Assembly: GCA_022844165.1 (NCBI GenBank)
Contig: JALHMH010000017.1
Span: 1 to 64,000, forward strand
DNA: 64,000 nt
Source of the DNA: Lysobacterales bacterium
GTDB lineage: Bacteria > Pseudomonadota > Gammaproteobacteria > Xanthomonadales > SZUA-5
Reading direction: 5' to 3'
A program made the position numbers and the translations under genes. The notes beneath the pieces were generated by a model. The model had not been told where the DNA came from. It ran no database searches and saw only the letters and a list, made by a program, of their open reading frames with translations. How positions within the stretch are numbered: position 1 is the first letter of the stretch; each line of letters opens with the position of its first letter. This document shows, in pieces, positions 15,548 through 24,546 of this stretch.

Positions 15548-16468
15548 TTGTCGGCGCATGCGGAGTGGGCGCTGGTGTGCCGTTTGTTCTCGACCGGCAC
15601 GCCGGTGATGAAGATGCGCTTGTCGGCGGGCGAGGTCGCTGTCTTGCCTGCGCTGGCGAAGGCGGTGAAGCCGACGTCGCACAACGTGAGCATCGTGCCG
15701 TGCCCCTACTGCGGGATGAATGGCGGCGAGGTGCGGCGCAGTCGAGACGGCAATCTGGAATGCTGCTGCGCGGAGTGCGGCGCCGTTCCGGTGGATGCCG
15801 ATGATCTGGCAGCGCTCATGCTCGACGAGAACTGGCTACACCGAAGGCTTCGGGCAGCGCTGAATATTGAGTCGGATGGCGGGTCGGCGGCGCTTGCCTT
15901 GGGTGCGTGGATGCTTGGGCATGCCGGGAAGACACCGGTAGTTCTGACGCGCGACATCCGACGTTTGTGGCGAGAGCCCGGGCTGCTTGATCGCGTGCGT
16001 GCCGCCAACAGTCTGGTGCATGTGATCGCGCCGGCGCATCAGATTGCCGCCGGTGTGCCAACGGATGCGGGCGTGGAGTGGCTGGCGCTGGAGGAAAGGT
16101 TCCGCCTGCACGGCGAAGCAATCTCGTTCCTGGGCGCTCGTGGAACGGTCACCACGACACGGCGCAGGAACGATCCGGCGGCGCCCGTGCATGGGCCGTT
16201 TTCGGCGGACTTCCGGCTCGTGTACCTGGAGGGCGACGACGGCGCGCCGATTCGGTGCACGAAGGCGCAGGCGGATGTGTTCCGCGCGCTCTGGGAGTTC
16301 GAGGGCAAGGACCGCTCGGCGGAGGACGTGATGTCGCGCGCCGGACGCAAGAGCGCGAAGCCCATCGACGTGTTCAAGGCGCATCCCGAACCCAAGCGCG
16401 CGTACGAGGCCTTGGTCGTCACCAACCAGAAGGAAGGCTTGTACCGCATGCCGTGCGCCGTCCGGTGA
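15548..16468 (+). CDS. zinc-ribbon protein with possible winged helix, unknown function
   Basis: 306 residues. The start is TTG 15548, preceded by GAGGG in the end of the upstream gene. ATG at 15608 is a fallback. Near residue 52 it has CPYCG and near 74 CCAECG, a CxxC...CxxC zinc ribbon. A middle alpha/beta region follows (ANSLVHVIAPAHQIAAG). The C-terminus 'CTKAQADVFRALWEFEGKDR' with AEDVMSRAGRKSAKPID reads like a winged-helix DNA-binding domain. It forms an operon with the 408-residue protein. It may be a sensor or DNA-binding partner; no known family comes to mind. Confidence 0.6.
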   Translation: MSAHAEWALVCRLFSTGTPVMKMRLSAGEVAVLPALAKAVKPTSHNVSIVPCPYCGMNGGEVRRSRDGNLECCCAECGAVPVDADDLAALMLDENWLHRRLRAALNIESDGGSAALALGAWMLGHAGKTPVVLTRDIRRLWREPGLLDRVRAANSLVHVIAPAHQIAAGVPTDAGVEWLALEERFRLHGEAISFLGARGTVTTTRRRNDPAAPVHGPFSADFRLVYLEGDDGAPIRCTKAQADVFRALWEFEGKDRSAEDVMSRAGRKSAKPIDVFKAHPEPKRAYEALVVTNQKEGLYRMPCAVR

Positions 16469-16718
16469 CTGCCGACCCTCGGTTCTCACAACCCGATTGC
16501 TGCTCCAATCTTCGATTCCGACCGCTCTCCGAGACACCCGCGTAACCTCGCGCCACGACAAGGGTTCTGCCGGTGCCAACCGCAGCCGGTTGGTGAGGGC
16601 AAGTGGAGAAGAGAGAGGAAAAGGGAGGCGAACCAGGCCACATTCTGGCGGTGTTCCTGGCACGCGCGGCACCGGCAAAACCGCGCGAAATCCCGCAACG
16701 ACACGCGATTCCGGACAA

Positions 16719-16749
16719 CAAAAAACCGGCCTTGAGAGCCGGTTTTTGT
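16719..16749. terminator. bidirectional intrinsic terminator
   Basis: A perfect 10-bp stem, AAAAACCGGC (16721-16730) and GCCGGTTTTT (16738-16747), with a 7-base loop and T/A runs on both sides. On the minus strand it ends the tRNA-Ala transcript; on the plus strand it can stop reading from the mobile-element operon. The 250 bp between the last cargo gene and this terminator hold nothing I recognise. Confidence 0.85.
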
Positions 16750-16757
16750 CTACGTAT

Positions 16758-16833
<76 letters not shown>

Positions 16834-17121
16834 ACACAGCCGTCGAACTATAAACGGCGGATTGGCGAATGGCTATATCTGGGCGGCCGACTGCCCGGAT
16901 GACGACGTCGGTGCGAACGGCCACGACTTCTGCATTGACAGCGACAAAGGTCGAGCTTCAGGGGAAGCGACCACCGTTTGCGTTTCCGATCCGTCGCGAC
17001 CCGAACTGTGCGTTCTCTGGTAAGGAAATTAACAAGCCTAATGGCATATCTTCATATCATTCGGGTTCAGACCGGGCTAACATCGGCGCGTCGTTGCCTC
17101 ATCACATTTCGGGAGAATGCT

Positions 17122-19344
17122 ATGAAGCTGTCGCGTCACGCGTTGTCGGTTGCGATTGGTGCTGTCCTGGCGTCAGCGGTTGCCGCTCAAGAGAATGGTG
17201 AAGCGCAGCGGCTGGATGAGATTACGGTCACGGCACAACGCTATGAAGAGTCGCTGCAGCAGGTGCCGATTTCGATCACGGCGGTGAATGAAGAGCAGTT
17301 CGAGAAGTTTCAGATCGATCGGCTCGACAAGCTCGTCTACACGACCCCAAACATCATCATTGAGAACAATACCGGCACGTCCAGCGCGGCGAAGATCTTT
17401 TTGCGCGGTGTCGGCGCCGATGAGTCGCTGTTTACCGCCGATCCGGCGGTGGCCGTGTATATCGACGACGTCTACATCCCCAGGCAGACCGGCGCGCAAA
17501 TCGCGCTCTATGACATCGAGCGCATTGAGGTTTTGCGCGGTCCTCAGGGCACGCTCTATGGTCGCAATGCAACAGGCGGTGCGATCAAGTACATCACCAA
17601 GAAACCCGATGGCAATAACACCTTCACGGTCGATGGTGCGTTCGGCAACCTGGAGCGACGCGATCTGCGTGGCAGCGCGTACTTTGGCTTGAACGAGGCG
17701 GTCAGTGGTGGGGTCGCGGTCATGACGAAGAACCGGGAAGGGTATTCGACCAATCTGACCACCGGCGCCGATGTCAACGATCAAGAACTGCATTCGGCAC
17801 GTGCCACGTTGCGCATGGCGGCCAGCGATATCACCACCGTCGATGTTGCGCTGGATGTGGTGCGCGAACGCAATGGACCGGGTATGGCGAGCTGCGTTCT
17901 CTCGCGCCCCTTGTCCTTGCCGCGTCCGCCGATTCCGCCCGCTACGACACCGCCGGCGCCGTTTAACTATCCGGGTTGTGACACCGACGGCGATCCTTAC
18001 ACCTTGAGTTCCAATCTGCGCACGAAGAACGATCTCGATCAGTTCGGCGCTTCCTTGGTGAGCGAAACAGAGTTCGAGAATTTCACCTGGCGAAATGTGC
18101 TGGCCTACCGCGAAATGGACAATTTGTTGAATGGCGACTTCGACGGCCAGAACGCCGTCCTGTTGCACATCTTCCAGGACCAGACGCAAGATCAAAAGAG
18201 CTTCGAATCGCAGTTCGCCGGAGCGACAGGAAACTTGCGTTGGGTGATCGGCGGTTTCTACTTCGACGAAGCGAATGAGCAGCCGACGCAACAAAGCGTG
18301 TTTGCGCCGGGCGTTTTGGAACTGATTGTGCAGGACACCGATGCGTATGCGCTTTACGGGCAGGGCACTTTCGATTTCGAGAACGGTTTTAGCCTGACCG
18401 GCGGCTTGCGCTACAGCGACGAGACCAAGGACTTCTTCAAGAGCGCCACCTGTACCAACGGACAGGCCTCGCCCGACGGCAATGCGTTCCGCTGCGCGAA
18501 CGGCCAAACGGCGTATGTGACGCGTCGCGAAGACAGCTGGAGCAGTGTCGATTGGCGGGCGGCGCTTGACTATCGATTCAATGACGAAGTGATGGCCTAT
18601 GGCAGCGCTGCCACGGGTTTTAAGAGTGGTGGATTCAATGGGCGCGGTGCGATAACGCGAAGCGCGACCGGTGTGATCAGCGATGCGATTACTACAGTCG
18701 ACGAAGAGAATGTGCTGAGTTACGAAGTGGGGGTCAAGTCGACGTTGGCCGATGGGCGGCTGCGACTCAACGCCAATTACTACTACAACGACTACACCGA
18801 TCTACAGCTCACCGCGATCGATCCGAATGGCGCATTCGTCTTGCGGAATGCGGCCGATGTGACGATTCAGGGCATTGAGGTTGACTTCGCCGCACTGCTT
18901 TCGGAGAACTTTCAACTCACTGGCAACATTGGCACCATTGACGGCGAATATGACAGCGATCCTTCAGTTCTGGTCGCTGCAGGAACTCCAACGTTTCCAA
19001 ACGAACTGAAACAGGCGCCGGATCTGACCTGGAATGTCGGCTTTATTTGGGATATCCCCACGGAGGTTGGTGGCTTCACCTGGAGTGCCAACGCGCACTT
19101 TGCAGACGAGCACTACCAGAACGTCGCGAATTCGGAGCTGATCAAGACCGACTCGTACACGCTGGTCGATTCGCGTCTCTCCTATGCACCGAGCGACAGC
19201 AACTGGGAGGTCGCGTTGTTCGGTCGCAATCTCACCGATGAGGACTACATCACCGGCGGATTCGATATCGGCGCATTGGGCATTGCTGCGGCGTATTACA
19301 ACGTGCCGCGGACTTACGGCGCTGAGTTCAAAGTGTCCTGGTAA
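17122..19344 (+). CDS. TonB-dependent outer-membrane receptor
   Basis: 740 residues. The start is ATG 17122, with GGGAGA five bases upstream and a signal peptide ending VLASAVAAQ. The plug domain begins LDEITVTAQRYEESLQQVPI and contains IEVLRGPQGTLYGRNATGGA. The beta-barrel ends with the typical RTYGAEFKVSW, a C-terminal aromatic strand. Such receptors import ferric chelates or other large nutrients across the outer membrane using TonB energy. There is no neighbouring periplasmic protein to hint at the ligand, and no TonB box is obvious. Confidence 0.92.
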   Translation: MKLSRHALSVAIGAVLASAVAAQENGEAQRLDEITVTAQRYEESLQQVPISITAVNEEQFEKFQIDRLDKLVYTTPNIIIENNTGTSSAAKIFLRGVGADESLFTADPAVAVYIDDVYIPRQTGAQIALYDIERIEVLRGPQGTLYGRNATGGAIKYITKKPDGNNTFTVDGAFGNLERRDLRGSAYFGLNEAVSGGVAVMTKNREGYSTNLTTGADVNDQELHSARATLRMAASDITTVDVALDVVRERNGPGMASCVLSRPLSLPRPPIPPATTPPAPFNYPGCDTDGDPYTLSSNLRTKNDLDQFGASLVSETEFENFTWRNVLAYREMDNLLNGDFDGQNAVLLHIFQDQTQDQKSFESQFAGATGNLRWVIGGFYFDEANEQPTQQSVFAPGVLELIVQDTDAYALYGQGTFDFENGFSLTGGLRYSDETKDFFKSATCTNGQASPDGNAFRCANGQTAYVTRREDSWSSVDWRAALDYRFNDEVMAYGSAATGFKSGGFNGRGAITRSATGVISDAITTVDEENVLSYEVGVKSTLADGRLRLNANYYYNDYTDLQLTAIDPNGAFVLRNAADVTIQGIEVDFAALLSENFQLTGNIGTIDGEYDSDPSVLVAAGTPTFPNELKQAPDLTWNVGFIWDIPTEVGGFTWSANAHFADEHYQNVANSELIKTDSYTLVDSRLSYAPSDSNWEVALFGRNLTDEDYITGGFDIGALGIAAAYYNVPRTYGAEFKVSW

Positions 19345-19442
19345 CGCGCCGCAGACTTGCACCGGTGCATCTGGCGGGTGCCGCCTCTGCGGCGCCTGTC
19401 GCGCAATTCAATCGCTGCCAGCGGCCCCGCTTCGACCTGCGG

Positions 19443-19862
19443 CTATTCCTCCCCCATGAATCGAAGCCTTGCCGCCGCAATCATCGGCGGCAAGGCGTGT
19501 CCCTGAGCCAGCGCAACCATGACGGTGTCGTCGCCGGCGATCGTTCCAGCCTGGCCCGGTAGTGGTTGGTGATCGAGCACAACCGCCAGGGCATTGGCAA
19601 ATCCAGGACGGGTGCGCATGATGATCAGGTTGGGCGGTGCGGCGATTATCGCCACAGCCGTCGGGCTGCCATCGCCTGGCGGGGCATAGCGTCCGCCGCG
19701 TTTTGTGATGCCCAGCCGAGTCAGGTGGCGCGAAAGCGTGGGTTGGCTGATATGCATGCCCATGCGCTCCAGGCCCTTCTGTAAGTCGTATTGATCGACG
19801 ATGCGTTCGTTGCAGACAAGATCCAGCAGTGTCTCATCCAGTTTGCTCGGCGTACGCGGCAT
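19443..19862 (-). CDS. argR: arginine repressor ArgR
   Basis: 139 residues from ATG 19862; the upstream ATG 19889 lies inside the operator and is less likely. The N-terminal winged helix includes KGLERMGMHISQPTLSRHLT and RLGITKRGGRYAPP. The C-terminal domain contains GTIAGDDTVMVALAQG, the arginine-binding/oligomerisation segment of ArgR. It is divergent from the arginine operon and shares with it a double palindrome that should be its operator. The 3' coding end can form a 12-bp hairpin (19466-19477/19485-19496), which is probably incidental. Confidence 0.92.
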   Translation of the reverse strand: MPRTPSKLDETLLDLVCNERIVDQYDLQKGLERMGMHISQPTLSRHLTRLGITKRGGRYAPPGDGSPTAVAIIAAPPNLIIMRTRPGFANALAVVLDHQPLPGQAGTIAGDDTVMVALAQGHALPPMIAAARLRFMGEE

Positions 19863-19883
19863 GGCTTGCGCTCGTGATGCGGT

Positions 19884-19918
19884 TTGCATAATATGCGTTC
19901 TTGTCGCATTTTATGCAA
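19884..19918. promoter_or_regulatory. ArgR operator pair (ARG boxes)
   Basis: Two near-palindromes, TTGCATAATATGCG (19884-19897) and CGCATTTTATGCAA (19905-19918), are mirror images of each other with one mismatch and a 7-bp spacer. They sit between divergent argR and the arginine operon. Tandem AT-centred palindromes about two turns apart are the known layout of ArgR operators. The right box ends 4 bp before the first operon ATG, so bound ArgR would block initiation. Confidence 0.8.
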
Positions 19919-19922
19919 CGCA

Positions 19923-21056
19923 ATGAACGCGCTCCTCGATACCTACCCGGCTTTTCCTTTTGTGCTCGACAGTGGTTGCAACGACATGGTCGTGAGCGCC
20001 GAAGGCGTTGAATATGCCGATTGGTACGGGGGGCACTGTGTGACCATGACGGGTCATTGCCATCCGCATGTCGTGGCGGCCATTCAGGCGCAAGCGCAGC
20101 GGCTGCTGTTCTATTCGGCCGCGGCCAGGCTGGCGATTCGCGAACAGGCTGCCGAAGCGTTGATCGCACATCTGGCAGCCGCTGGTGGGCAGCGAGTTTT
20201 CTTCTGCAATTCCGGCGCCGAGGCGAACGAAAACGCGCTGAAGATGGCGATCAAGGCGACTGGGCGGATGCGAATTGCCGCCTTCGCAGGTGGCTGGCAT
20301 GGGCGCACGCTGTTGGCGCTGTCGGCCACCGACGATCACAAGATCACCTCGCCATTTGCGAAACTGCTGGTACCGGCTTTGCAGTTGCCATTTGCCGATC
20401 TCGATGTGCTCGCCGCGACTGATTTCGCCGACATCGCGGCAGTGATCGTCGAACCCATCCAGAGCATGTCCGGTATCCGCACGGCACCGCGCGAATGGTG
20501 GCAACGTCTTCGCGAGGTTACGGCGGCTGCTGGTACCTGGTTGATCATCGACGAAATTCAGACTGGGTTGGGCCGGGTGGGCACCAGCAGCGGTTCTGAA
20601 CTCTACGGCATACAGCCGGATGCGATGACCCTTGCCAAAGGCCTGGCATCTGGCGTTCCGATCGGCGCCACAGTGTTTTCCGCGTCGGCAGCGAGTGCCA
20701 TCGAACAGGGCGATCTGGGCAGCACATTCGGCGGCGGTCCGCTGGCGATGGCCGCATTGATCGCCACGCTGGAAGTGATCGACAACGAACGCTTGATCGA
20801 GCGCGCGGTATCGGTCGGGGGTCGCCTGAAGCGCTCGCTGATCGGCAACGCCGTCGACTCAGTGCTTGGAGAAGGACTGCTACTGGGGCTGCGTACGCGC
20901 GGCCCTGCGAAAGATCTCAAACAGCATCTTTTCGAGCGGCGCATGCTGGTTGGCGCATCCAGCGATCCGCATGTGTTGCGACTGATGCCGCCGCTGACGA
21001 TCAAAGACGAAACGATTGCGGCGCTCGAGTGCGCCGTCAAAGAATTTGGAGGCTGA
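19923..21056 (+). CDS. argD: acylornithine aminotransferase (ArgD-like, PLP class III)
   Basis: 377 residues. It makes N-acylornithine from N-acylglutamate semialdehyde and glutamate. Seen are VFFCNSGAEANENALKMA (cofactor phosphate region), 'FAGGWHGRTLLALSAT', D210 in IIDEIQTGLGR and the PLP lysine K239 in TLAKGLASGVPIGA. The start is ATG 19923, the first position consistent with the conserved N-terminus. It has no Shine-Dalgarno and lies directly after the ARG boxes, so the mRNA may be leaderless. It is the first gene of the arginine operon; the next gene follows after 4 bp. Confidence 0.88.
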   Translation: MNALLDTYPAFPFVLDSGCNDMVVSAEGVEYADWYGGHCVTMTGHCHPHVVAAIQAQAQRLLFYSAAARLAIREQAAEALIAHLAAAGGQRVFFCNSGAEANENALKMAIKATGRMRIAAFAGGWHGRTLLALSATDDHKITSPFAKLLVPALQLPFADLDVLAATDFADIAAVIVEPIQSMSGIRTAPREWWQRLREVTAAAGTWLIIDEIQTGLGRVGTSSGSELYGIQPDAMTLAKGLASGVPIGATVFSASAASAIEQGDLGSTFGGGPLAMAALIATLEVIDNERLIERAVSVGGRLKRSLIGNAVDSVLGEGLLLGLRTRGPAKDLKQHLFERRMLVGASSDPHVLRLMPPLTIKDETIAALECAVKEFGG

Positions 21057-21060
21057 ACGC

Positions 21061-22059
21061 ATGCGCCACTACACACATATCAAGGATCTTGGCGTAGCCG
21101 GCCAGCAGAAACTGCTGAAACTGGCGGCCGATTACAAACGTGCGGAGCCAGGACCGATCCTGAAAAACAAGGTGCTCGGAATGCTGTTCTTCAATCCCTC
21201 GCTGCGCACCCGCACGAGCTTCGAAGTGGCCATGATGAAACTCGGTGGGCAGGCAGTGGCGTTGGAAGAGGGCAGTGGCGTTTGGAAGCTGGAAACCGAA
21301 GACGGCGCGCCGATGAATGGCGATAAAGCCGAGCACGTCCGCGAGGCCGCCGCAGTTCTATCGCGTTATGTGGATGTGCTGGGCGTGCGCGCGTTTTCGC
21401 GCGGCATGGGGCAGGCCGATGATGACTCCGATCGCGTGATCAATTCCTTTCGACAACACGCGCACGTACCGATGGTGAGTCTGGAGTCGGCGCGCGAGCA
21501 CCCGTGCCAGGGACTGGCGGATATGCTGACCATTCGCGAAAGCTTTGGGCAAACGCAGGGTGTCAACGTGGTTCTGAGCTGGGCGCCGCACGTCAAGCCG
21601 CTGCCGAAAGCCGTGCCGAATTCGGTGCTGTTGCATGCTGCTGCCGCGGGCTGCTCTATTACTGTCGCGCATCCGCCGGGGTTCGAACTCGGCGGCCCGG
21701 TACGGGAAGAGGCGGCGCAATATGCGGCTCAAAGTGGCGCCAGGATCCGCTATACCCATGATCAGCGCGAAGCGCTGAATGGTGCTCACGTAGTGTACGC
21801 AAAAGCCTGGGGGCCGGAGCCTCGGCAGAGCGAAGATGGGATCGTCGCATCGCCCGCGTTGCGCGGCTGGATGCCGACGCTCAAGCACTTTGAAGCGTGT
21901 ACCGACGACGCCATCTTCCTGCATTGCTTGCCGGTGCGTCGCGATGTCGAGGTTGGTAGCGATGTGCTCGATTCCGAGCGCTCGCGTGTCATCGATGAAG
22001 CCGAGAATCGAATGTGGGTGCAGATGGCGGCGCTTGCCTGGTTGTTCGAGCGCGCCTGA
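21061..22059 (+). CDS. argF': N-acyl-ornithine carbamoyltransferase (succinyl type suspected)
   Basis: 332 residues, GGAGG before ATG 21061. It transfers carbamoyl from carbamoyl phosphate to acyl-ornithine, giving acyl-citrulline. Motifs are FFNPSLRTRTSFE (carbamoyl-phosphate loop), REHPCQGLADML, WAPHVKPLPKAVPNS, HCLPVRRDV and IDEAENRMW. It resembles the acetylornithine (Xanthomonas) and succinylornithine (Bacteroides) enzymes, not classical ArgF. At the position that fixes acyl choice (E92 in Xanthomonas, P90 in Bacteroides) it has A90, in the segment NGDKAEH. Small residues there are known to favour succinyl. The substrate is therefore inferred, not proven. Confidence 0.88.
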   Translation: MRHYTHIKDLGVAGQQKLLKLAADYKRAEPGPILKNKVLGMLFFNPSLRTRTSFEVAMMKLGGQAVALEEGSGVWKLETEDGAPMNGDKAEHVREAAAVLSRYVDVLGVRAFSRGMGQADDDSDRVINSFRQHAHVPMVSLESAREHPCQGLADMLTIRESFGQTQGVNVVLSWAPHVKPLPKAVPNSVLLHAAAAGCSITVAHPPGFELGGPVREEAAQYAAQSGARIRYTHDQREALNGAHVVYAKAWGPEPRQSEDGIVASPALRGWMPTLKHFEACTDDAIFLHCLPVRRDVEVGSDVLDSERSRVIDEAENRMWVQMAALAWLFERA

Positions 22060-22155
22060 TTGCAAAGGGCAGAGCCGATTCGCTGCGCGAGCGCGTATCC
22101 GCCATTTGCGACCCACAAATTGGATCCCATTAGCCAGGAAACTAAAGAGAACACA

Positions 22156-23058
22156 ATGCCCTTCGCTGCCAATCCCTACGATGCGCTCAAAGGCCTGTCG
22201 AAATACTTGCGCCAGTTCCGTGGCAAAACCTTCGTCGTCAAGCTGGGCGGCGAAGTGCTGGACGATCCGGAATCGCGTCGCCGTGTGGTTGAACAAATCG
22301 GCGTGTTGTGGACGTTGTCGATCCGCGTGGTCGTGGTACATGGTGGTGGCGCGCAGCTCGACCAACTTTGCCAGAAGCTCAATTTGCCGATCGAAAAACA
22401 AGGTGGCCGCAGGGTCACGACCGCGCCGGTGCTGGATGCGGCGAAAATGGTGTTTAAAGGCGTCGCCAATACCGATCTGCTCGCAGAGATGAATCGTGTG
22501 GGTGTGCCGGGCGTCGGACTGAGTGGTGTGGACGCTGGACTCATCAAGGCAAAAAAACGTGCGCCGATTTATTTGGGCGAAGCCGACGGAAAACCGCAAC
22601 TGTTCGATTTCGGTTTTGTAGGCGACATCGAACAGGTCGACCCAACTTTGCTCGAACACCTGCTGGCTAAGGACTACGTTCCGGTCCTGGCACCATTGTC
22701 CGGGTCACCGGATGGCAGCGTGTACAACACCAATGCAGATACCATTGCCTCCCAGCTGGCTACGGTACTTGGCGCAGAGAAACTGTTTTTCGTGCTCAAG
22801 GTGCCTGGCTTGTTGAAGGACATGAACAATCCCTCGTCGTTGATCACCTTTGCGGCACTGTCCAAGCTCGACGAAATGGAAGCCCGCGGCGAACTGGGCG
22901 GCGGCATGCTGCCCAAGGCCGCTGCCATTCGTGGCGCGCTCAATGGCGGCGTCAAGTCCGTGCATATGGTCTCCGGCGTCCAGCCGGATGCGCTGCTTGT
23001 TGAGTGTTTCACCAACGAGGGCGCGGGCACGATGATCGTCAAGGACAACGAAGCGTGA
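22156..23058 (+). CDS. argB: N-acylglutamate kinase ArgB
   Basis: 300 residues. An amino-acid kinase with FVVKLGGEVLDD, VVVVHGGGAQLDQL, a substrate region GVPGVGLSGVDAGLIKAKKR and the nucleotide site 'FFVLKVPGLLKDMNN'. It phosphorylates N-acylglutamate in the second step of arginine synthesis. Its length matches a kinase alone. The Xanthomonas-type C-terminal GNAT domain that makes acetylglutamate is absent, so the first step must be done by another protein. ATG 22156 follows AAAGAGA; a 96-bp gap separates it from argF'. Confidence 0.9.
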   Translation: MPFAANPYDALKGLSKYLRQFRGKTFVVKLGGEVLDDPESRRRVVEQIGVLWTLSIRVVVVHGGGAQLDQLCQKLNLPIEKQGGRRVTTAPVLDAAKMVFKGVANTDLLAEMNRVGVPGVGLSGVDAGLIKAKKRAPIYLGEADGKPQLFDFGFVGDIEQVDPTLLEHLLAKDYVPVLAPLSGSPDGSVYNTNADTIASQLATVLGAEKLFFVLKVPGLLKDMNNPSSLITFAALSKLDEMEARGELGGGMLPKAAAIRGALNGGVKSVHMVSGVQPDALLVECFTNEGAGTMIVKDNEA

Positions 23059-23166
23059 GTGCGTCGATCCGGTTCAGTACCAGACGATCGGCGACGAGTT
23101 GCGTGGAAGCGAGCGCAAGGCGATGAATGTCCGGCTCGTCGAGCGGCTGGCGGATGTGCGATTGCC

Positions 23167-24534
23167 ATGTCTCTGAATGATCCCGCACGTCCACTTTGGG
23201 CCAAAGGGCTGCCACTGGATGCCGTGATCCATCGCTTCACCGTGGGCGACGACCCGCGGCTCGATCGGGTGCTGCTCGCCCACGATTGTGTCGGTTCCGC
23301 CGCCCACGCGCGCGGACTGTTTGCTGCCCATTTGTTGAGCGAAGACGATGCGCGCGCGTTGGTGTGCGCGCTCGCGGAGTTGCATGGCGCCGCACGTCGC
23401 GGCGAGATTGAAATCACAGCGGCACAGGAAGACGCGCATACCGCAATCGAACACGCATTGGTGAGTCTTGTCGGTGAGGCGGGCAAGCGAATTCACCTCG
23501 GTCGCTCGCGCAACGATCAAGTGTTACTCGCGCTGCGGCTTTGGCTGCGCGAGCAAGTGGTTGCGACAGCACGCGGCTTGCAAACGCTGATCGAGGCGCT
23601 GCTCCTGCTCGGGGCAGAACATCAAGAGACGGCGCTGCCGGGTTACACGCACCTGCGCCGGGGAATGCCATCGAGCTTGGGACAGTGGGCCGCAGGCTAT
23701 GTCGAAGGTCTGTTGGAGGAGCTCGAAGCGCTAAACGGATTGTGGCAACGCATCGATCGTTGTCCGCTTGGTGCGGCCGCGGGATTTGGTGTGCCGTTGC
23801 CGCTGAAGCGCGAGTTGGTGGCGGAACTGTTGGGTTTTTCGCGCGTACAGCGCGCGCCAGTCGATGTGATGAACTCGCGCGGGCGGCACGAGCAGGCGTT
23901 GCTCGATGCGTTCGCGTCGATCGCGCACAGTTTGGAGAAGCTGGTCTGGGATTTGTCGCTGTACTCGACAGACGAGTTTGGTTTCGTGCGACTGCCGGAC
24001 GCATTCACCACCGGCTCGTCGATCATGCCGCAAAAACGCAACCCGGATGTGCTCGAACTGGCGCGCGCACGGTGTCGGGAGTTGCGCGGTCTGAGCGATT
24101 ACCACCGCCATATCGTGACTGGCTTACCCGGCAGCTATCACCGCGATTTCCAGTTGCACAAGCAGCCGCTATTCGCCGCCGCCGAAACGATGCCAGCCTT
24201 GCTCGATGTGTTGTCGCGATTGATCCCGGGATTGCAGTTCAACGCTGATGCCATGCGCAATGCAATGACCAGCGAGTTGTATGCAACGCACGCGGCGATT
24301 GCGCTGGTGCGCGATGGCGCGGCGTTTCGCGATGCGTACCGGCAGGTCGGTGGTGCCATCGCTGCCGGGGAATTCCAGCCCCCGGCTTTGTTGCCGGGCG
24401 ATGCGCATACGGGTGGTCTGGGCAAGCTCGAATTCGATGCCTATCGCAGAGAGCTGGCCATACTCGCGTCTCGTACCAACCAGCGCGAAACGATGCTGCT
24501 GGACATCGATCGCCAAATTTTTCTCTTGCCGTAA
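23167..24534 (+). CDS. argH: argininosuccinate lyase ArgH
   Basis: 455 residues. It splits argininosuccinate into arginine and fumarate. The fumarase-superfamily signature GSSIMPQKRNPDVLEL is intact, as are HLGRSRNDQV and LPGYTHLRRGMPSSLGQW. The start is ATG 23167. The 108 bp after argB contain no convincing gene, although one frame encodes a protein-like tail ending RLVERLADVRLPCL that may be a relic. The gene sits 12 bp before argG. Confidence 0.92.
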   Translation: MSLNDPARPLWAKGLPLDAVIHRFTVGDDPRLDRVLLAHDCVGSAAHARGLFAAHLLSEDDARALVCALAELHGAARRGEIEITAAQEDAHTAIEHALVSLVGEAGKRIHLGRSRNDQVLLALRLWLREQVVATARGLQTLIEALLLLGAEHQETALPGYTHLRRGMPSSLGQWAAGYVEGLLEELEALNGLWQRIDRCPLGAAAGFGVPLPLKRELVAELLGFSRVQRAPVDVMNSRGRHEQALLDAFASIAHSLEKLVWDLSLYSTDEFGFVRLPDAFTTGSSIMPQKRNPDVLELARARCRELRGLSDYHRHIVTGLPGSYHRDFQLHKQPLFAAAETMPALLDVLSRLIPGLQFNADAMRNAMTSELYATHAAIALVRDGAAFRDAYRQVGGAIAAGEFQPPALLPGDAHTGGLGKLEFDAYRRELAILASRTNQRETMLLDIDRQIFLLP

Positions 24535-24546
24535 CGGACCCAAACC

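Noticed and set aside
19466..19496. 12-bp perfect inverted repeat in the 3' end of argR
   Set aside because: It lies in the coding sequence and encodes an Ala/Pro-rich segment; there is no T-run, so it is more likely incidental than a terminator.
23059..23166. Protein-like short frame between argB and argH
   Set aside because: One frame reads like a tail (YQTIGDELRGSERK, then RLVERLADVRLPCL), but it has no good start or ribosome site, so it may be a relic and is not called a gene.
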